Below are positions 52,405 through 59,560 of a DNA stretch of 59,560 bases, in pieces. Both the position numbers and the translations under genes were made by a program. The notes below the pieces were generated by a model. That model had not been told where the DNA came from, made no database searches, and saw nothing but the letters and a program-made list of their open reading frames with translations. Within the stretch, counting starts at the first letter, position 1. Each line of letters opens with the position of its first letter. This stretch comes from Lactobacillus sp. UCMA15818 (GTDB taxonomy: Bacteria > Bacillota > Bacilli > Lactobacillales > Lactobacillaceae), in assembly GCF_030400225.1 (NCBI RefSeq), contig NZ_VJYB01000011.1:1-59560 (forward strand), read 5' to 3'.

Positions 52405-52955
52405 AAAATTGCTTAGTTGGCGCGTCCTACACCGACTTCCAGGAATTTCTGCCAATTGCTGGAACGCGGTGGACACAGATTTAAGCCGAAGACCACGTCT
52501 TAAATACTGGTCTTCCACTAACCAAGCCAAGGACGCTTGCTAAGTGGAATTTCACCGCTGAGCATTGGCCGAAACGCCTTCCAGTCGGGACAGTGTTCGA
52601 ATGGCGGACAAAGATGTACCTAACATTTGATGGCTTTGTCGTTGCTTTTCATAACCGGTAATTGTGTCAATCGACTGTCAGACTGAAATTGATATTGAGA
52701 TAACTCACTAATTCTGAATCAGCGTAGTAAGATTTAATCTCCCGACAAAGTGCTAATGCACCTAACACTTTGTTTAAAGTTCCAGTATCAAAATAGTCAA
52801 CGATAAATTGCGCTAAGTTCGGTGGTTGTTTATCAGCCATTCGAGCGGCTTACCGAAACGTGCTCGGTGCCACTGAAGCCTGCGTTAGCTCAAATCGACG
52901 TCGGCTTACGTTCCAGCAATTGGCACCCAGCCCAGGAAGTCGGCATAGGACGCAC
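52405..52955. repeat. Imperfect long inverted repeat in a non-coding tract
   Basis: A segment at about 52420-52475 (GCGTCCTACACCGACTTCC, then CCAATTGCTGGAACG) recurs inverted at about 52904-52955 (CCAGCAATTGG ... GGAAGTCGGCATAGGACGC). Between the arms lies a 57-codon minus-strand frame. The layout suggests a chromosomal intergenic repeat or a mobile cassette carried onto the plasmid. Confidence 0.6.
52667..52840 (-). CDS. Possible small protein inside the inverted repeat, 57 aa
   Basis: Starts MADKQPPNLAQFIVDYFDTG and continues NKVLGALALCREIKSYYADS, ending in TVD. Composition is protein-like, with helices. No clear ribosome site lies before the ATG, and no family is recognised. It may be the 3' remnant of a longer gene cut by the repeat. 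Confidence 0.35.
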   Translation of the reverse strand: MADKQPPNLAQFIVDYFDTGTLNKVLGALALCREIKSYYADSELVSYLNINFSLTVD

Positions 52956-53076
52956 ATCGGCTGACGAACAGTAAGCCAACTAAATAACACGTTTTAACCA
53001 TGTTTCATGACAAGTTAACGGAAGAATAAATAGGATGATCGAGTTTGAGTAAACAAGAGGTATAGGAGGGAAAAAC

Positions 53077-53457
53077 GTGGATTATCAAATAACGCAGGCC
53101 AATCAACCCTTGATGCCGGCATACTTTCAGGGGCGTTGGGCGGTCAAGCAAATTGCGGATCGAGACGTGATGTATAGCACTAATTTGGGTGCTGAAATCG
53201 ATTTTCAAGTCACTGATGCTAGTTATGTGCGGTTGACATTCTTGCCGTTGGCGTATACTCCAGCTGAACGTGGTAGTAATGAACGCTTTAATCGGAATTT
53301 ACGTTATTTTTATCCTAAAGGGACTCGTTTTGAGCACATTAGTGCTCAAGATTTAACGACGACGTTACTCCAAATTAACCAGCGACCGCTTAAAATACTC
53401 GACTGGCAAACACCGTATCAGGTTATGCTGACAAATTTGTCCAAAAATTCGGATTAA
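53077..53457 (+). pseudogene. Chimera: esterase-like N-terminus fused to IS30 transposase tail
   Basis: Codons 1-58 (YFQGRWAVKQIADRDVMYST, then NLGAEIDFQVTD) resemble the beta-sandwich start of SGNH/GDSL carbohydrate esterases and follow GTATAGGAGGGAAAAAC. At about 53250 the frame passes without a stop into the last 66 residues of the ISLpl1 transposase (YTPAERGSNERFNRN). The IS30 right end lies at 53473. Neither half can be functional. Confidence 0.75.
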
Positions 53458-53495
53458 ATTTGCAATCTACCTTTTAAAAATAAGAAGGAATCTAA

Positions 53496-53545
53496 AAAAG
53501 CGGTAACTACAAAGTTAAAAGGTTTGACTTTGTAGTTACCGCTTG
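53496..53545 (-). terminator. Terminator of the glucosidase operon
   Basis: AAGCGGTAACTACAAAGT-loop-ACTTTGTAGTTACCGCTT, 18-bp perfect stem, followed on the minus strand by TTTTAGATT. Confidence 0.92.
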
Positions 53546-53554
53546 AAAACAATT

Positions 53555-55234
53555 TTAATCCGTTTCAAAAACAACCGCTTGATAAGGATGCAAAATTAAA
53601 TTAGTAGCATCTTGAACTAAGTTGGTTTGACTGTTAAGTAGAAGTGAGCCGGTAGGAAGGGAGACTTTTTGACTTTCGGCAGACAAATTAACGAAAACAC
53701 TAATTATTTGTTCTCCCAGTTGGCGTTGATAGGCGATGACGTCATCAGGAACCGGGAGTTCAATTAATTTGCCATCGATTAAGGTTGACCGATAGTGCGG
53801 ATTATGCCGTAATTTTCCCATTGCTCGATAGAAGTTCAGTACAGATGTAGGATCTAAATTTTCATCTGTTACGTTAATTTTTTGGCGATCATTTCCCATG
53901 CTTAACCAAGGCTGAGTCCTTGAGAAACCACCAAAGCTGGTATTATCCCATTGCATTGGTGTCCGAGCATTATCACGAGAACGATCATTTAAAAGCTCTA
54001 GTGCTTGTTGTGGCTGGAAGCCAGCTTTGAGAGCCATTTGATAATTGTTAATTGATGAAACATCATTAAACTCAGAAATTTTAGTTCGCTGAAAGTTCTT
54101 CATGCCAATTTCTTGACCTTGGTAGATGAATGGAACTCCTGGTAAGAAATAGTACATGGCCGCTAAAGCTTTGGCAGCTTGAGGAGTTTGTTCAGCTTTG
54201 TTGCGAATTAGTTTTGATAGAACGCGAGGTTGGTCATGGTTTTCTAAGACATTGGCCGTCCAGCCACCAGCTTGCTTAATTGATTTTTGGGCCGAAAAGA
54301 TGGTGTCTTTCAACTCTTTAATCGACCAGTCAGCCTTACCACGATACCATTCGTCAACATTGGCAATATCAATATTAAGGTAACTGAAATCAAAAATCAT
54401 CGAGAAATAGCCATCAGGACCAATGAATTGTGGTAAATCACCTGCCGGAACACCATAGGCTTCACCTACTGTAACGGCATTATATTTATCAAAAGTAGCT
54501 GCCTTTAATTCATCAAGGAACTTATTTAAACCAGGTCGGTTTTGCCCCTTTTTAGTTACAGCAACTAGACCATCATCACCGTCTGGTGGTAGACTAGCCC
54601 AATCAAGATCCTTTTTCAGGTGAGTAATCGCATCAATTCGGTAACCAGCAATTCCTTTATCGAGCCACCAATTTATCATTTGATAAATTGCGTGCCGTAA
54701 TTTAGGATTTTCCCAATTTAGTTCCGGTTGTTGCGGAGCAAATGTATGAAAATAATAAGTTCCGGGCTCATTGGGGACCTCTGTCCAAGTAGAACCGCCA
54801 AAAATACTGCGCCAATTATTCGGAACTTTTCCATCGGTAGTTTTTTTGAAGATATAATATTTACGATAAGGACTGCTTGGATCGGCCAATGCTTGTTTGA
54901 ACCAAGTATGTTGATCTGAGGTATGGTTGACAACTAAATCCATAATCAATTTGATTCCTCTTTTTTTGGCTTCGACCAACAGTTGGTCAAAGTCAGCCAT
55001 AGTACCAAATTGCGGATCAATTGCTTGATAATCGGAAATATCGTATCCCATGTCGACCATCGGTGATTGGTAAACAGGAGAAAGCCAAATCATGGTAACT
55101 CCCAGTGATTTTAGATAATCTAAATGCTGAATGACTCCTTGTAGATCACCAATTCCGTCATTGTTTGTATCCTGAAATGAACGTGGATAAACTTGATAGA
55201 CAATCTCACCTTTCCACCAACGAGTATTTGTCAT
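53555..55234 (-). CDS. GH13 alpha-glucosidase / oligo-1,6-glucosidase, 559 aa
   Basis: (beta/alpha)8 GH13 enzyme: VYQVYPRSFQDTNNDGIGDL, DLVVNH (region I, about 99-104), GYRIDAI with nucleophile Asp201, VTVGEAY with acid/base Glu258 and ENHDQPR with Asp334. A QPELNWENP motif is typical of subfamily 31/29 enzymes. Ala follows the nucleophile, whereas many alpha-1,6-specific enzymes have Val, so an alpha-1,4 or mixed specificity is possible. There is no signal peptide; it acts on imported oligosaccharides. Second gene of an operon behind the transporter (26-bp gap). Confidence 0.94.
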   Translation of the reverse strand: MTNTRWWKGEIVYQVYPRSFQDTNNDGIGDLQGVIQHLDYLKSLGVTMIWLSPVYQSPMVDMGYDISDYQAIDPQFGTMADFDQLLVEAKKRGIKLIMDLVVNHTSDQHTWFKQALADPSSPYRKYYIFKKTTDGKVPNNWRSIFGGSTWTEVPNEPGTYYFHTFAPQQPELNWENPKLRHAIYQMINWWLDKGIAGYRIDAITHLKKDLDWASLPPDGDDGLVAVTKKGQNRPGLNKFLDELKAATFDKYNAVTVGEAYGVPAGDLPQFIGPDGYFSMIFDFSYLNIDIANVDEWYRGKADWSIKELKDTIFSAQKSIKQAGGWTANVLENHDQPRVLSKLIRNKAEQTPQAAKALAAMYYFLPGVPFIYQGQEIGMKNFQRTKISEFNDVSSINNYQMALKAGFQPQQALELLNDRSRDNARTPMQWDNTSFGGFSRTQPWLSMGNDRQKINVTDENLDPTSVLNFYRAMGKLRHNPHYRSTLIDGKLIELPVPDDVIAYQRQLGEQIISVFVNLSAESQKVSLPTGSLLLNSQTNLVQDATNLILHPYQAVVFETD

Positions 55235-55260
55235 CTAAATCAGCTCCCTTTTTCTCTATC

Positions 55261-56598
55261 TTATATTTTTTCTTTAATTAATGAAACTGAAAGACTACCA
55301 ATTAACATTAAAATTCCTGAGATTAAAATCATTGCAGGAAATTTACTTCCAACTGCTGGAAAAATTGCAAACGAAGCGACTGAAGCAACAATTTGTGGTA
55401 AGCAAATTGAACCATTGAATAGACCAAGGTAAGTTCCCATATGTGAATAACCATCAAGTGCGTTGGTAACCATAATGAAAGGATAAGCCATCATGCCAGC
55501 CCATGAGATACCAATCAGGATAAATGAGAATAACAAGCCAAATTGTGAATGAATGAAGAAAACTGAAATAAAGCCGATTGCACCTAAAAATAATGATAAG
55601 GTGTAGCCAAGTTTATTTTTACCAGCCGGAATTTTTGATAAAACCAGTGACCAGATAACAGCAGCAACTGCATAAACGGCTGATAAGATTCCAAACCAAT
55701 TAGCACCAGCTTGATAACCAGAACTGGTTGGATCAGCAGCATGATAGACTGTTGCCGCAACGTCGCCAGCACCATAAGTCCAAAGATACTGGAAAGCCAT
55801 CCAGCAGAAAAATTGAGTTAAAGTAACACTCCAAAAAGTTTTTGGTGCTTCTTTTAATAACTGCAGCATACTTTTGCTTTTTTCGTTAGCGTTGTCTTCA
55901 TTTAAAGCTACACCATGATATTTCTTGTAAGTATCATTATCATATTCATGGACTGAAAAAACTGAAATTAAAGAAAAAATAACCAGAATTACTGCTCCTA
56001 CATAAAATGAAATTCGAACAGAATCAGGAACTTGACCTGCAGCTGCTGTATTAGCCACACCGATAGCTGTCAAAAGGTAAGGAAAAATTGTTGCTAAAAC
56101 AGAACCGGTATTGGACAAAAAGCTTTGAATTGAATAAGCATATGATTTTTGCTTTTCGTTGACCATATCACCAACAACCATCTTAAATGGCTGCATAGCA
56201 ACATTTGAACTCAAATCCATAAATAAAATAGCAATTGCGCCAAACCATAAGGCAGTTGAAGTTTTGAAGCCGAAACTGCCTGAATTTGGTAATAAAAACA
56301 TTACAATAACTGAGACTAAAGCGCCAACTAGCAAGTAAGGCATTCGCCGTCCAAAGCGTTTACTCCATGTTCGATCAGATAAATAGCCAACGATTGGTTG
56401 GACAACCATTCCTGCTAATGGGGGTAAAATAAAGAAGAAGCCAAGCTTGGTTGGGTCTGCTCCAAGAGTTTGAAAAATTCTTCCCATTTGAGAACTTTGT
56501 AAAGAAAACGCCATTTGAACTCCGAGAAAACCAAAACTTAACATCCAAATGGTGGATAATGGCAAATTAGGCAAAGTAGTTTTATTTTTGTTTTCCAT
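55261..56598 (-). CDS. SLC45/GPH-type MFS sugar transporter, 445 aa
   Basis: Twelve membrane helices. GYLSDRTWSKRFGRRMPYLL (loop 2-3, the G[x]SD..W..R.GRR motif of SLC45/sucrose-type symporters) and GFLGVQMAFSLQSSQMGRIF in helix 1 are characteristic. The ATG at 56598 after AGGAGTGTCTACA is preferred over an upstream GTG. It probably imports maltose, isomaltose-like sugars or sucrose with protons for the adjacent glucosidase. Divergent from the LacI gene. Confidence 0.9.
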   Translation of the reverse strand: MENKNKTTLPNLPLSTIWMLSFGFLGVQMAFSLQSSQMGRIFQTLGADPTKLGFFFILPPLAGMVVQPIVGYLSDRTWSKRFGRRMPYLLVGALVSVIVMFLLPNSGSFGFKTSTALWFGAIAILFMDLSSNVAMQPFKMVVGDMVNEKQKSYAYSIQSFLSNTGSVLATIFPYLLTAIGVANTAAAGQVPDSVRISFYVGAVILVIFSLISVFSVHEYDNDTYKKYHGVALNEDNANEKSKSMLQLLKEAPKTFWSVTLTQFFCWMAFQYLWTYGAGDVAATVYHAADPTSSGYQAGANWFGILSAVYAVAAVIWSLVLSKIPAGKNKLGYTLSLFLGAIGFISVFFIHSQFGLLFSFILIGISWAGMMAYPFIMVTNALDGYSHMGTYLGLFNGSICLPQIVASVASFAIFPAVGSKFPAMILISGILMLIGSLSVSLIKEKI

Positions 56599-56623
56599 TG
56601 TAGACACTCCTAAAATAAATAGT

Positions 56624-56699
56624 TGAAATCGATTTCACAAATTAATTGTAGCACGCTAATTTTATTTCGAAAACGCTTAAAACTCTGTTAGCGCTAACA
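56624..56699. promoter_or_regulatory. Operators and cre-like site between sugar operon and LacI gene
   Basis: Two perfect 14-bp palindromes, TGAAATCGATTTCA (56624-56637) and TGTTAGCGCTAACA (56686-56699), fit LacI/GalR-type operators. Between them CGAAAACGCTTAAA (56668-56681) matches the CcpA cre consensus at about 12 of 14 positions. Both divergent transcripts can be controlled. Confidence 0.8.
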
Positions 56700-56749
56700 A
56701 GATTTTTCGGCTAACAGAGTATAGTAAAATAATTTTGGAGGTGAGGTTC

Positions 56750-57700
56750 ATGATAACATTAGCTGATGTTGCCAAAGAATCACATGTTTCAACGATGACG
56801 GTCTCAAGAGTGTTGCATCATCCCGAACAGGTTTCAGATGAAGTCAGACAAGCTGTTCAGCAAGCTATTAGCAAGTTAGGTTATAAGCCTAGTCGAGTTG
56901 GACAAGCTTTATCACAGCAACGCCAATTTGCTATTCAATTTCTAATTTTAGAAGATATTCAACAAGTCGATCCATACTATGCCAAGCTATTGTTATATAT
57001 TGCAGATTATTTGCGTGAACAAGGTTATACATTGGAGATTAGTCATGATTTGACTGATCATTCTAGTCAAGTTGATGGAACCTTTGTCAGCGGTGCAAGA
57101 CAACAAGACTTGCCATTATTAACCAAGTCATCTGATCCGATCGTATCTTATGGTCAGCTTGATCAAACGATTAAATATGTTGATATTGATAATTTCCAAG
57201 GCACCTATCAAATGACACACTATTTAGCAAAGTGTGGGTATCAAAACTTGCTTTATTTTGGACTTGATTTGAACGAGGCTTTTGCGATTTCGCGTGAGGA
57301 AGGGTATTTGCAAGCCATGACGGAATTAAATAAAATGCCAACTATTTTTCGGATCGATAATACTGAACAGACAGCAGCCAACCTAATCGAGCAATTAATT
57401 ATAACTGATAATAGTGCGATTGTTGCGGCCACTGATCGGATTGCAATTGGAGCTTTACAACAACTTTTACACTTGGGTATTAAAATTCCCGCTGACGTTG
57501 GAGTAACTGGCTTTGATGGCGTCTTTATTAATCAGATTTCATTACAATACTTAACCACGGTACAGCAACCGCTTAAAAAAATTGCCCAATCAATGGTTGA
57601 ACTGCTGTTAGGAATGATTGAAAAACGCCCTGGAAAGTCAACTTTAATTCCCCCACAATTATCAATTGCACAAACAACTCGAGCATTAGAAGAGAAATGA
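56750..57700 (+). CDS. LacI-family sugar-responsive repressor, 316 aa
   Basis: N-terminal LacI HTH and hinge (MITLADVAKESHVSTMTVSR, then VLHHPEQVSDEVRQAVQ), followed by a periplasmic-binding-like sensor with SGARQQDLP and the typical VAATDRIAIGALQQLLHLGI, then DVGVTGFDGV. Start 56750 after TTTGGAGGTGAGGTTC. It likely represses the divergent transporter-glucosidase operon through the palindromes. Confidence 0.92.
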   Translation: MITLADVAKESHVSTMTVSRVLHHPEQVSDEVRQAVQQAISKLGYKPSRVGQALSQQRQFAIQFLILEDIQQVDPYYAKLLLYIADYLREQGYTLEISHDLTDHSSQVDGTFVSGARQQDLPLLTKSSDPIVSYGQLDQTIKYVDIDNFQGTYQMTHYLAKCGYQNLLYFGLDLNEAFAISREEGYLQAMTELNKMPTIFRIDNTEQTAANLIEQLIITDNSAIVAATDRIAIGALQQLLHLGIKIPADVGVTGFDGVFINQISLQYLTTVQQPLKKIAQSMVELLLGMIEKRPGKSTLIPPQLSIAQTTRALEEK

Positions 57701-57791
57701 ATCTAATGCGGTCTTGACAAGTTGTTTTCAAAATCCCACTATTACAACTGTTAACTAGTTAACTAATTTTTTGGAAGTGGGAGACGGTCAC

Positions 57792-58727
57792 ATGAATATA
57801 GGGCTGTTGTTTAATCAAATTTTTTTGATGTTTTGTTTAATGTTATTAGGCTTATTGGCCAACAAGATAAAATTTATTCATGAACAAACTGCTAATGATT
57901 TAACTAATATTTTATTATATTTAGTTTCACCTTGTTTAATTATCAAATCTTTTGAAATTCACTATTCAGCTCAGCGTTTAGATCAGTTATTATTGATTGC
58001 CAGTTCAATGCTGATTATCTATTCATTGCAGATTTTGTGCTCAAAGTTGATCTTTCATGCAGTTACGGATCCACGGTTGCAGCGAATTACAAAATTTGGC
58101 AGCATCTATTCAAATGCTGGTTTCATTGGAATTCCGCTAGTCAGTTCGTTGTTTGGTGATCGGGGTGTTTTTTATGCAGTAGTACCGATTGTCTTTTTTA
58201 ATCTTTTTAATTGGACTCATGGAGTTGCTTTATTTAACAAAGAAGAAAGTAAAATCGGAATCAAGCAAGAATTTTTTCGGGTCATATTTAATCCTAACAT
58301 TATAGCAATTTTGCTAGGTGGGTTAATTTTTGCTAGTTCACTGCAACTTCCAGGAATTTTAAAGCAATTGATTAACGATATCAGTGCAATTAATACACCA
58401 CTATCAATGTTGGTAATTGGTAATAGTTTTGCTAATATCACTTTAAAAGATTGCCGTTTGAGTTGGGAGTTGGTAGCAGCAGTTTTTTTACGGAATTTGA
58501 TTTATCCATTGTTGACAGTAGTGGTTATCTCATTTTTAGGAATTACCGGAATGGCTCAAGCGGCAGTTGTTTTGATGATGGCTTGTCCAGTTGCCGGAAT
58601 TGTTGTGTTATTTACACTGCAGCAACATGAAGACCCATCGCCGGCAATCACTCTAATGAGTTTATCAACTTTGTTGAGTGTGATCACTATTCCATTAGTA
58701 TTTATTATCAGTCGGAAATTTTTTTGA
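57792..58727 (+). CDS. AEC-family (auxin efflux carrier-like) permease, 311 aa
   Basis: Ten hydrophobic helices in two repeats. KFIHEQTANDLTNILLYLVS, then PCLIIKSF in the first half, and GSIYSNAGFIGIPLVSSLFG are typical of AEC/malonate-malate permeases. The ATG at 57792 follows GGAAGTGGGAGACGGTCAC. The substrate is unknown, probably an organic acid. The MarR gene follows at once. Confidence 0.88.
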   Translation: MNIGLLFNQIFLMFCLMLLGLLANKIKFIHEQTANDLTNILLYLVSPCLIIKSFEIHYSAQRLDQLLLIASSMLIIYSLQILCSKLIFHAVTDPRLQRITKFGSIYSNAGFIGIPLVSSLFGDRGVFYAVVPIVFFNLFNWTHGVALFNKEESKIGIKQEFFRVIFNPNIIAILLGGLIFASSLQLPGILKQLINDISAINTPLSMLVIGNSFANITLKDCRLSWELVAAVFLRNLIYPLLTVVVISFLGITGMAQAAVVLMMACPVAGIVVLFTLQQHEDPSPAITLMSLSTLLSVITIPLVFIISRKFF

Positions 58728-58744
58728 AAAAGGAGCTGGAGTAT

Positions 58745-59158
58745 TTGCAAGCAGCAATTCAAAAAGACTTAACGCATGCGCTTAATCAATCAGCACGAAG
58801 GATTAATAATTTATTAAATGAGGAACTGAAAAATTATCATATTTATGCTTCACAATATCAACTTTTGGTCAATATTAAACGCTATCATGGAGAAAGCTCA
58901 CAGAAATTAGCCCAAATTCTAAATATCAAGCCAGCGGCTGTTAGCCGGACGCTAAAAGTGTTGGTCGATAAAGAGTTGATTACTCGGCAAACAGCAACAG
59001 ATCACCGAACTTATCAACTTGAAATTACTAACAAAGGTAATTCTTTATTACAAGAATTGGCAAAGCGAGATACGACTATTTTTGCTAATTATTTTGGCCA
59101 TTTAACAGCCAGTGAAGTTGAACAACTGTTATCTTTAGTAAAGAAACTTAATTACTGA
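58745..59158 (+). CDS. MarR-family transcriptional regulator, 137 aa
   Basis: Winged HTH: SSQKLAQILNIKPAAVSRTL, then KVLVDKELITRQTATDHRTY (wing) and LEITNKGNSLL. A TTG start at 58745 after AAGGAGCTGGAGTA is preferred; a longer frame starts at 58724 overlapping the permease stop. It follows the permease by 17 bp and probably regulates it. Confidence 0.87.
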   Translation: MQAAIQKDLTHALNQSARRINNLLNEELKNYHIYASQYQLLVNIKRYHGESSQKLAQILNIKPAAVSRTLKVLVDKELITRQTATDHRTYQLEITNKGNSLLQELAKRDTTIFANYFGHLTASEVEQLLSLVKKLNY

Positions 59159-59161
59159 TTT

Positions 59162-59308
59162 TTAAAAGTGGTTTTTTTGCCGCCAAAATCCCCAAAGGGC
59201 AATTAAAATTAATAATAAGGCAATGACAATAGAAATTACTGGTCGTTGAAGGGTTAGATCTCGTAGTAATAAAAGAATGCCACGAATTAGTTTTAAAAGA
59301 TGATACAT
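59162..59308 (-). CDS. Small membrane peptide, 48 aa
   Basis: MYHLLKLIRGILLLLRDLTL is followed by one strong membrane helix (VISIVIALLLILIALWGFW) and a basic end RQKNHF. A CAGGAGGTTTACT ribosome site before the ATG at 59308 is excellent. Convergent with the MarR gene. Function unknown. Confidence 0.65.
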   Translation of the reverse strand: MYHLLKLIRGILLLLRDLTLQRPVISIVIALLLILIALWGFWRQKNHF

Positions 59309-59433
59309 AGTAAACCTCCTGAAGTGCTTGTTTTTAGCTCTATATTTAGCATTTTATCTCAACTAAATAATTTATGTTGACTGGAAACTTTGGTGTCGTT
59401 AATAATAAAATGGACTTTAGAAAATTTTATATG

Positions 59434-59560
59434 TAAAGTGAACCCCCAAGATTGGACGTAAATCCAATCTTGGGGGTTTTACTATAATGAAATTTAATTT
59501 GAACTTCAAAATAAAAGTTGTAACCGAATATTTAAGTGGTATCGGTTCTACCACATTAGC
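59434..59560 (+). mobile_element. 5' end of an IS3-family (IS150-type) element
   Basis: A left inverted repeat TAAAGTGAACCC at 59434 and a stem of CCCCCAAGATTGGA with TCCAATCTTGGGGG (59443-59477) precede an orfA start at 59487 ([20 protein letters not shown]). The frame is cut by the window end. The complementary 3' end of the same type of element begins the window. Confidence 0.85.

Noticed and set aside
55193-55432. Plus-strand frame across the glucosidase-transporter junction
   Set aside because: It overlaps two strong minus-strand genes and their ribosome sites.

Overview
This window looks like the accessory part of a mobilizable plasmid from a Lactobacillaceae bacterium of the Lactiplantibacillus, Levilactobacillus or Lacticaseibacillus type. 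The evidence is the moderate-to-low GC, strong AGGAGG-type ribosome binding sites, a 1043-bp IS30 element of ISLpl1 type, an Fst/Lpt-like holin-type toxin, a MobA/MobL relaxase, a ParA/ParB-like pair, several toxin-antitoxin pairs and many IS elements. The two window ends carry opposite ends of one IS3-family element in the same orientation. This fits a contig from a circular plasmid broken inside a repeated IS, although closure cannot be proven here. No replication initiator gene is visible.

Layout. 1-6.6 kb: nested IS debris (IS256 split by IS1182), a truncated hypothetical gene, a serine recombinase, an AbrB/ParE-like toxin-antitoxin pair, and truncated ISL3 and IS30 copies. 6.6-10.2 kb: a decayed redox operon (frameshifted ferric-reductase-like flavoprotein, membrane-anchored flavodoxin, beheaded SDR), a degenerate second relaxase and a truncated membrane protein. 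10.2-14.8 kb: ISLpl1-like IS, then a multicopper oxidase and a drug-efflux MFS gene with a divergent His-tailed mini-membrane protein. 14.8-19.7 kb: an Fst-like toxin whose downstream hairpin is cut by an IS3 element, a ClC chloride transporter and an IS5 element. 19.7-25.7 kb: osmoregulation and ion genes (glycine-betaine ABC transporter, Na+/H+ antiporter behind a hairpin leader) and a D-2-hydroxyacid dehydrogenase. 25.7-31.2 kb: plasmid maintenance (LtrC-like remnant, orphan CsoR-type operator, IS30, parB/parA with purine-rich repeats, a large non-coding tract, a Fic protein). 31.7-40.15 kb: a complete 8.4-kb Tn3-family arsenic-resistance transposon (arsC, arsD, arsB, arsA, arsR, tnpR, tnpA) with a 5-bp target duplication, inserted in an EamA transporter gene that had already been fused to an FtsX-like fragment. 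40.2-46.2 kb: MazEF, an integrase stub, a second Fic gene with an early stop, small mobilization genes, an oriT candidate and the intact relaxase. 46.5-52.3 kb: a redox/metal island (FLP/FNR-type regulator, HMA chaperone, Dps-like protein, Asp/Trp-tailed membrane peptide, NUDIX hydrolase, CstR-like sensor, thioredoxin, unusual P1B ATPase). 53.5-59.3 kb: a sugar-utilization locus (GH13 glucosidase, SLC45/GPH-type transporter, LacI regulator) followed by an AEC permease with a MarR regulator and a 48-aa membrane peptide.

The most interesting system is the 46.5-52.3 kb island. Two FNR-like boxes (TTGAC-N4-GTCAA and TTGAC-N4-ATCAA) lie exactly 22 bp upstream of TATGAT and TATACT -10 elements, before the HMA/Dps operon and the P-type ATPase. 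This is class II activator geometry, and it predicts that the FLP-like regulator, which has two Cys 98 residues apart, turns both units on. A separate ATACCC-CCT-GGGTAT palindrome precedes the thioredoxin and the CsoR-family gene. That sensor keeps both Cys but has Asn where CsoR has its copper-ligand His, which points to persulfide or redox sensing (CstR-like) rather than copper. Together with a Dps-like protein lacking ferroxidase ligands and an ATPase with CPG instead of CPC, this looks like a redox-switched metal and thiol homeostasis module.
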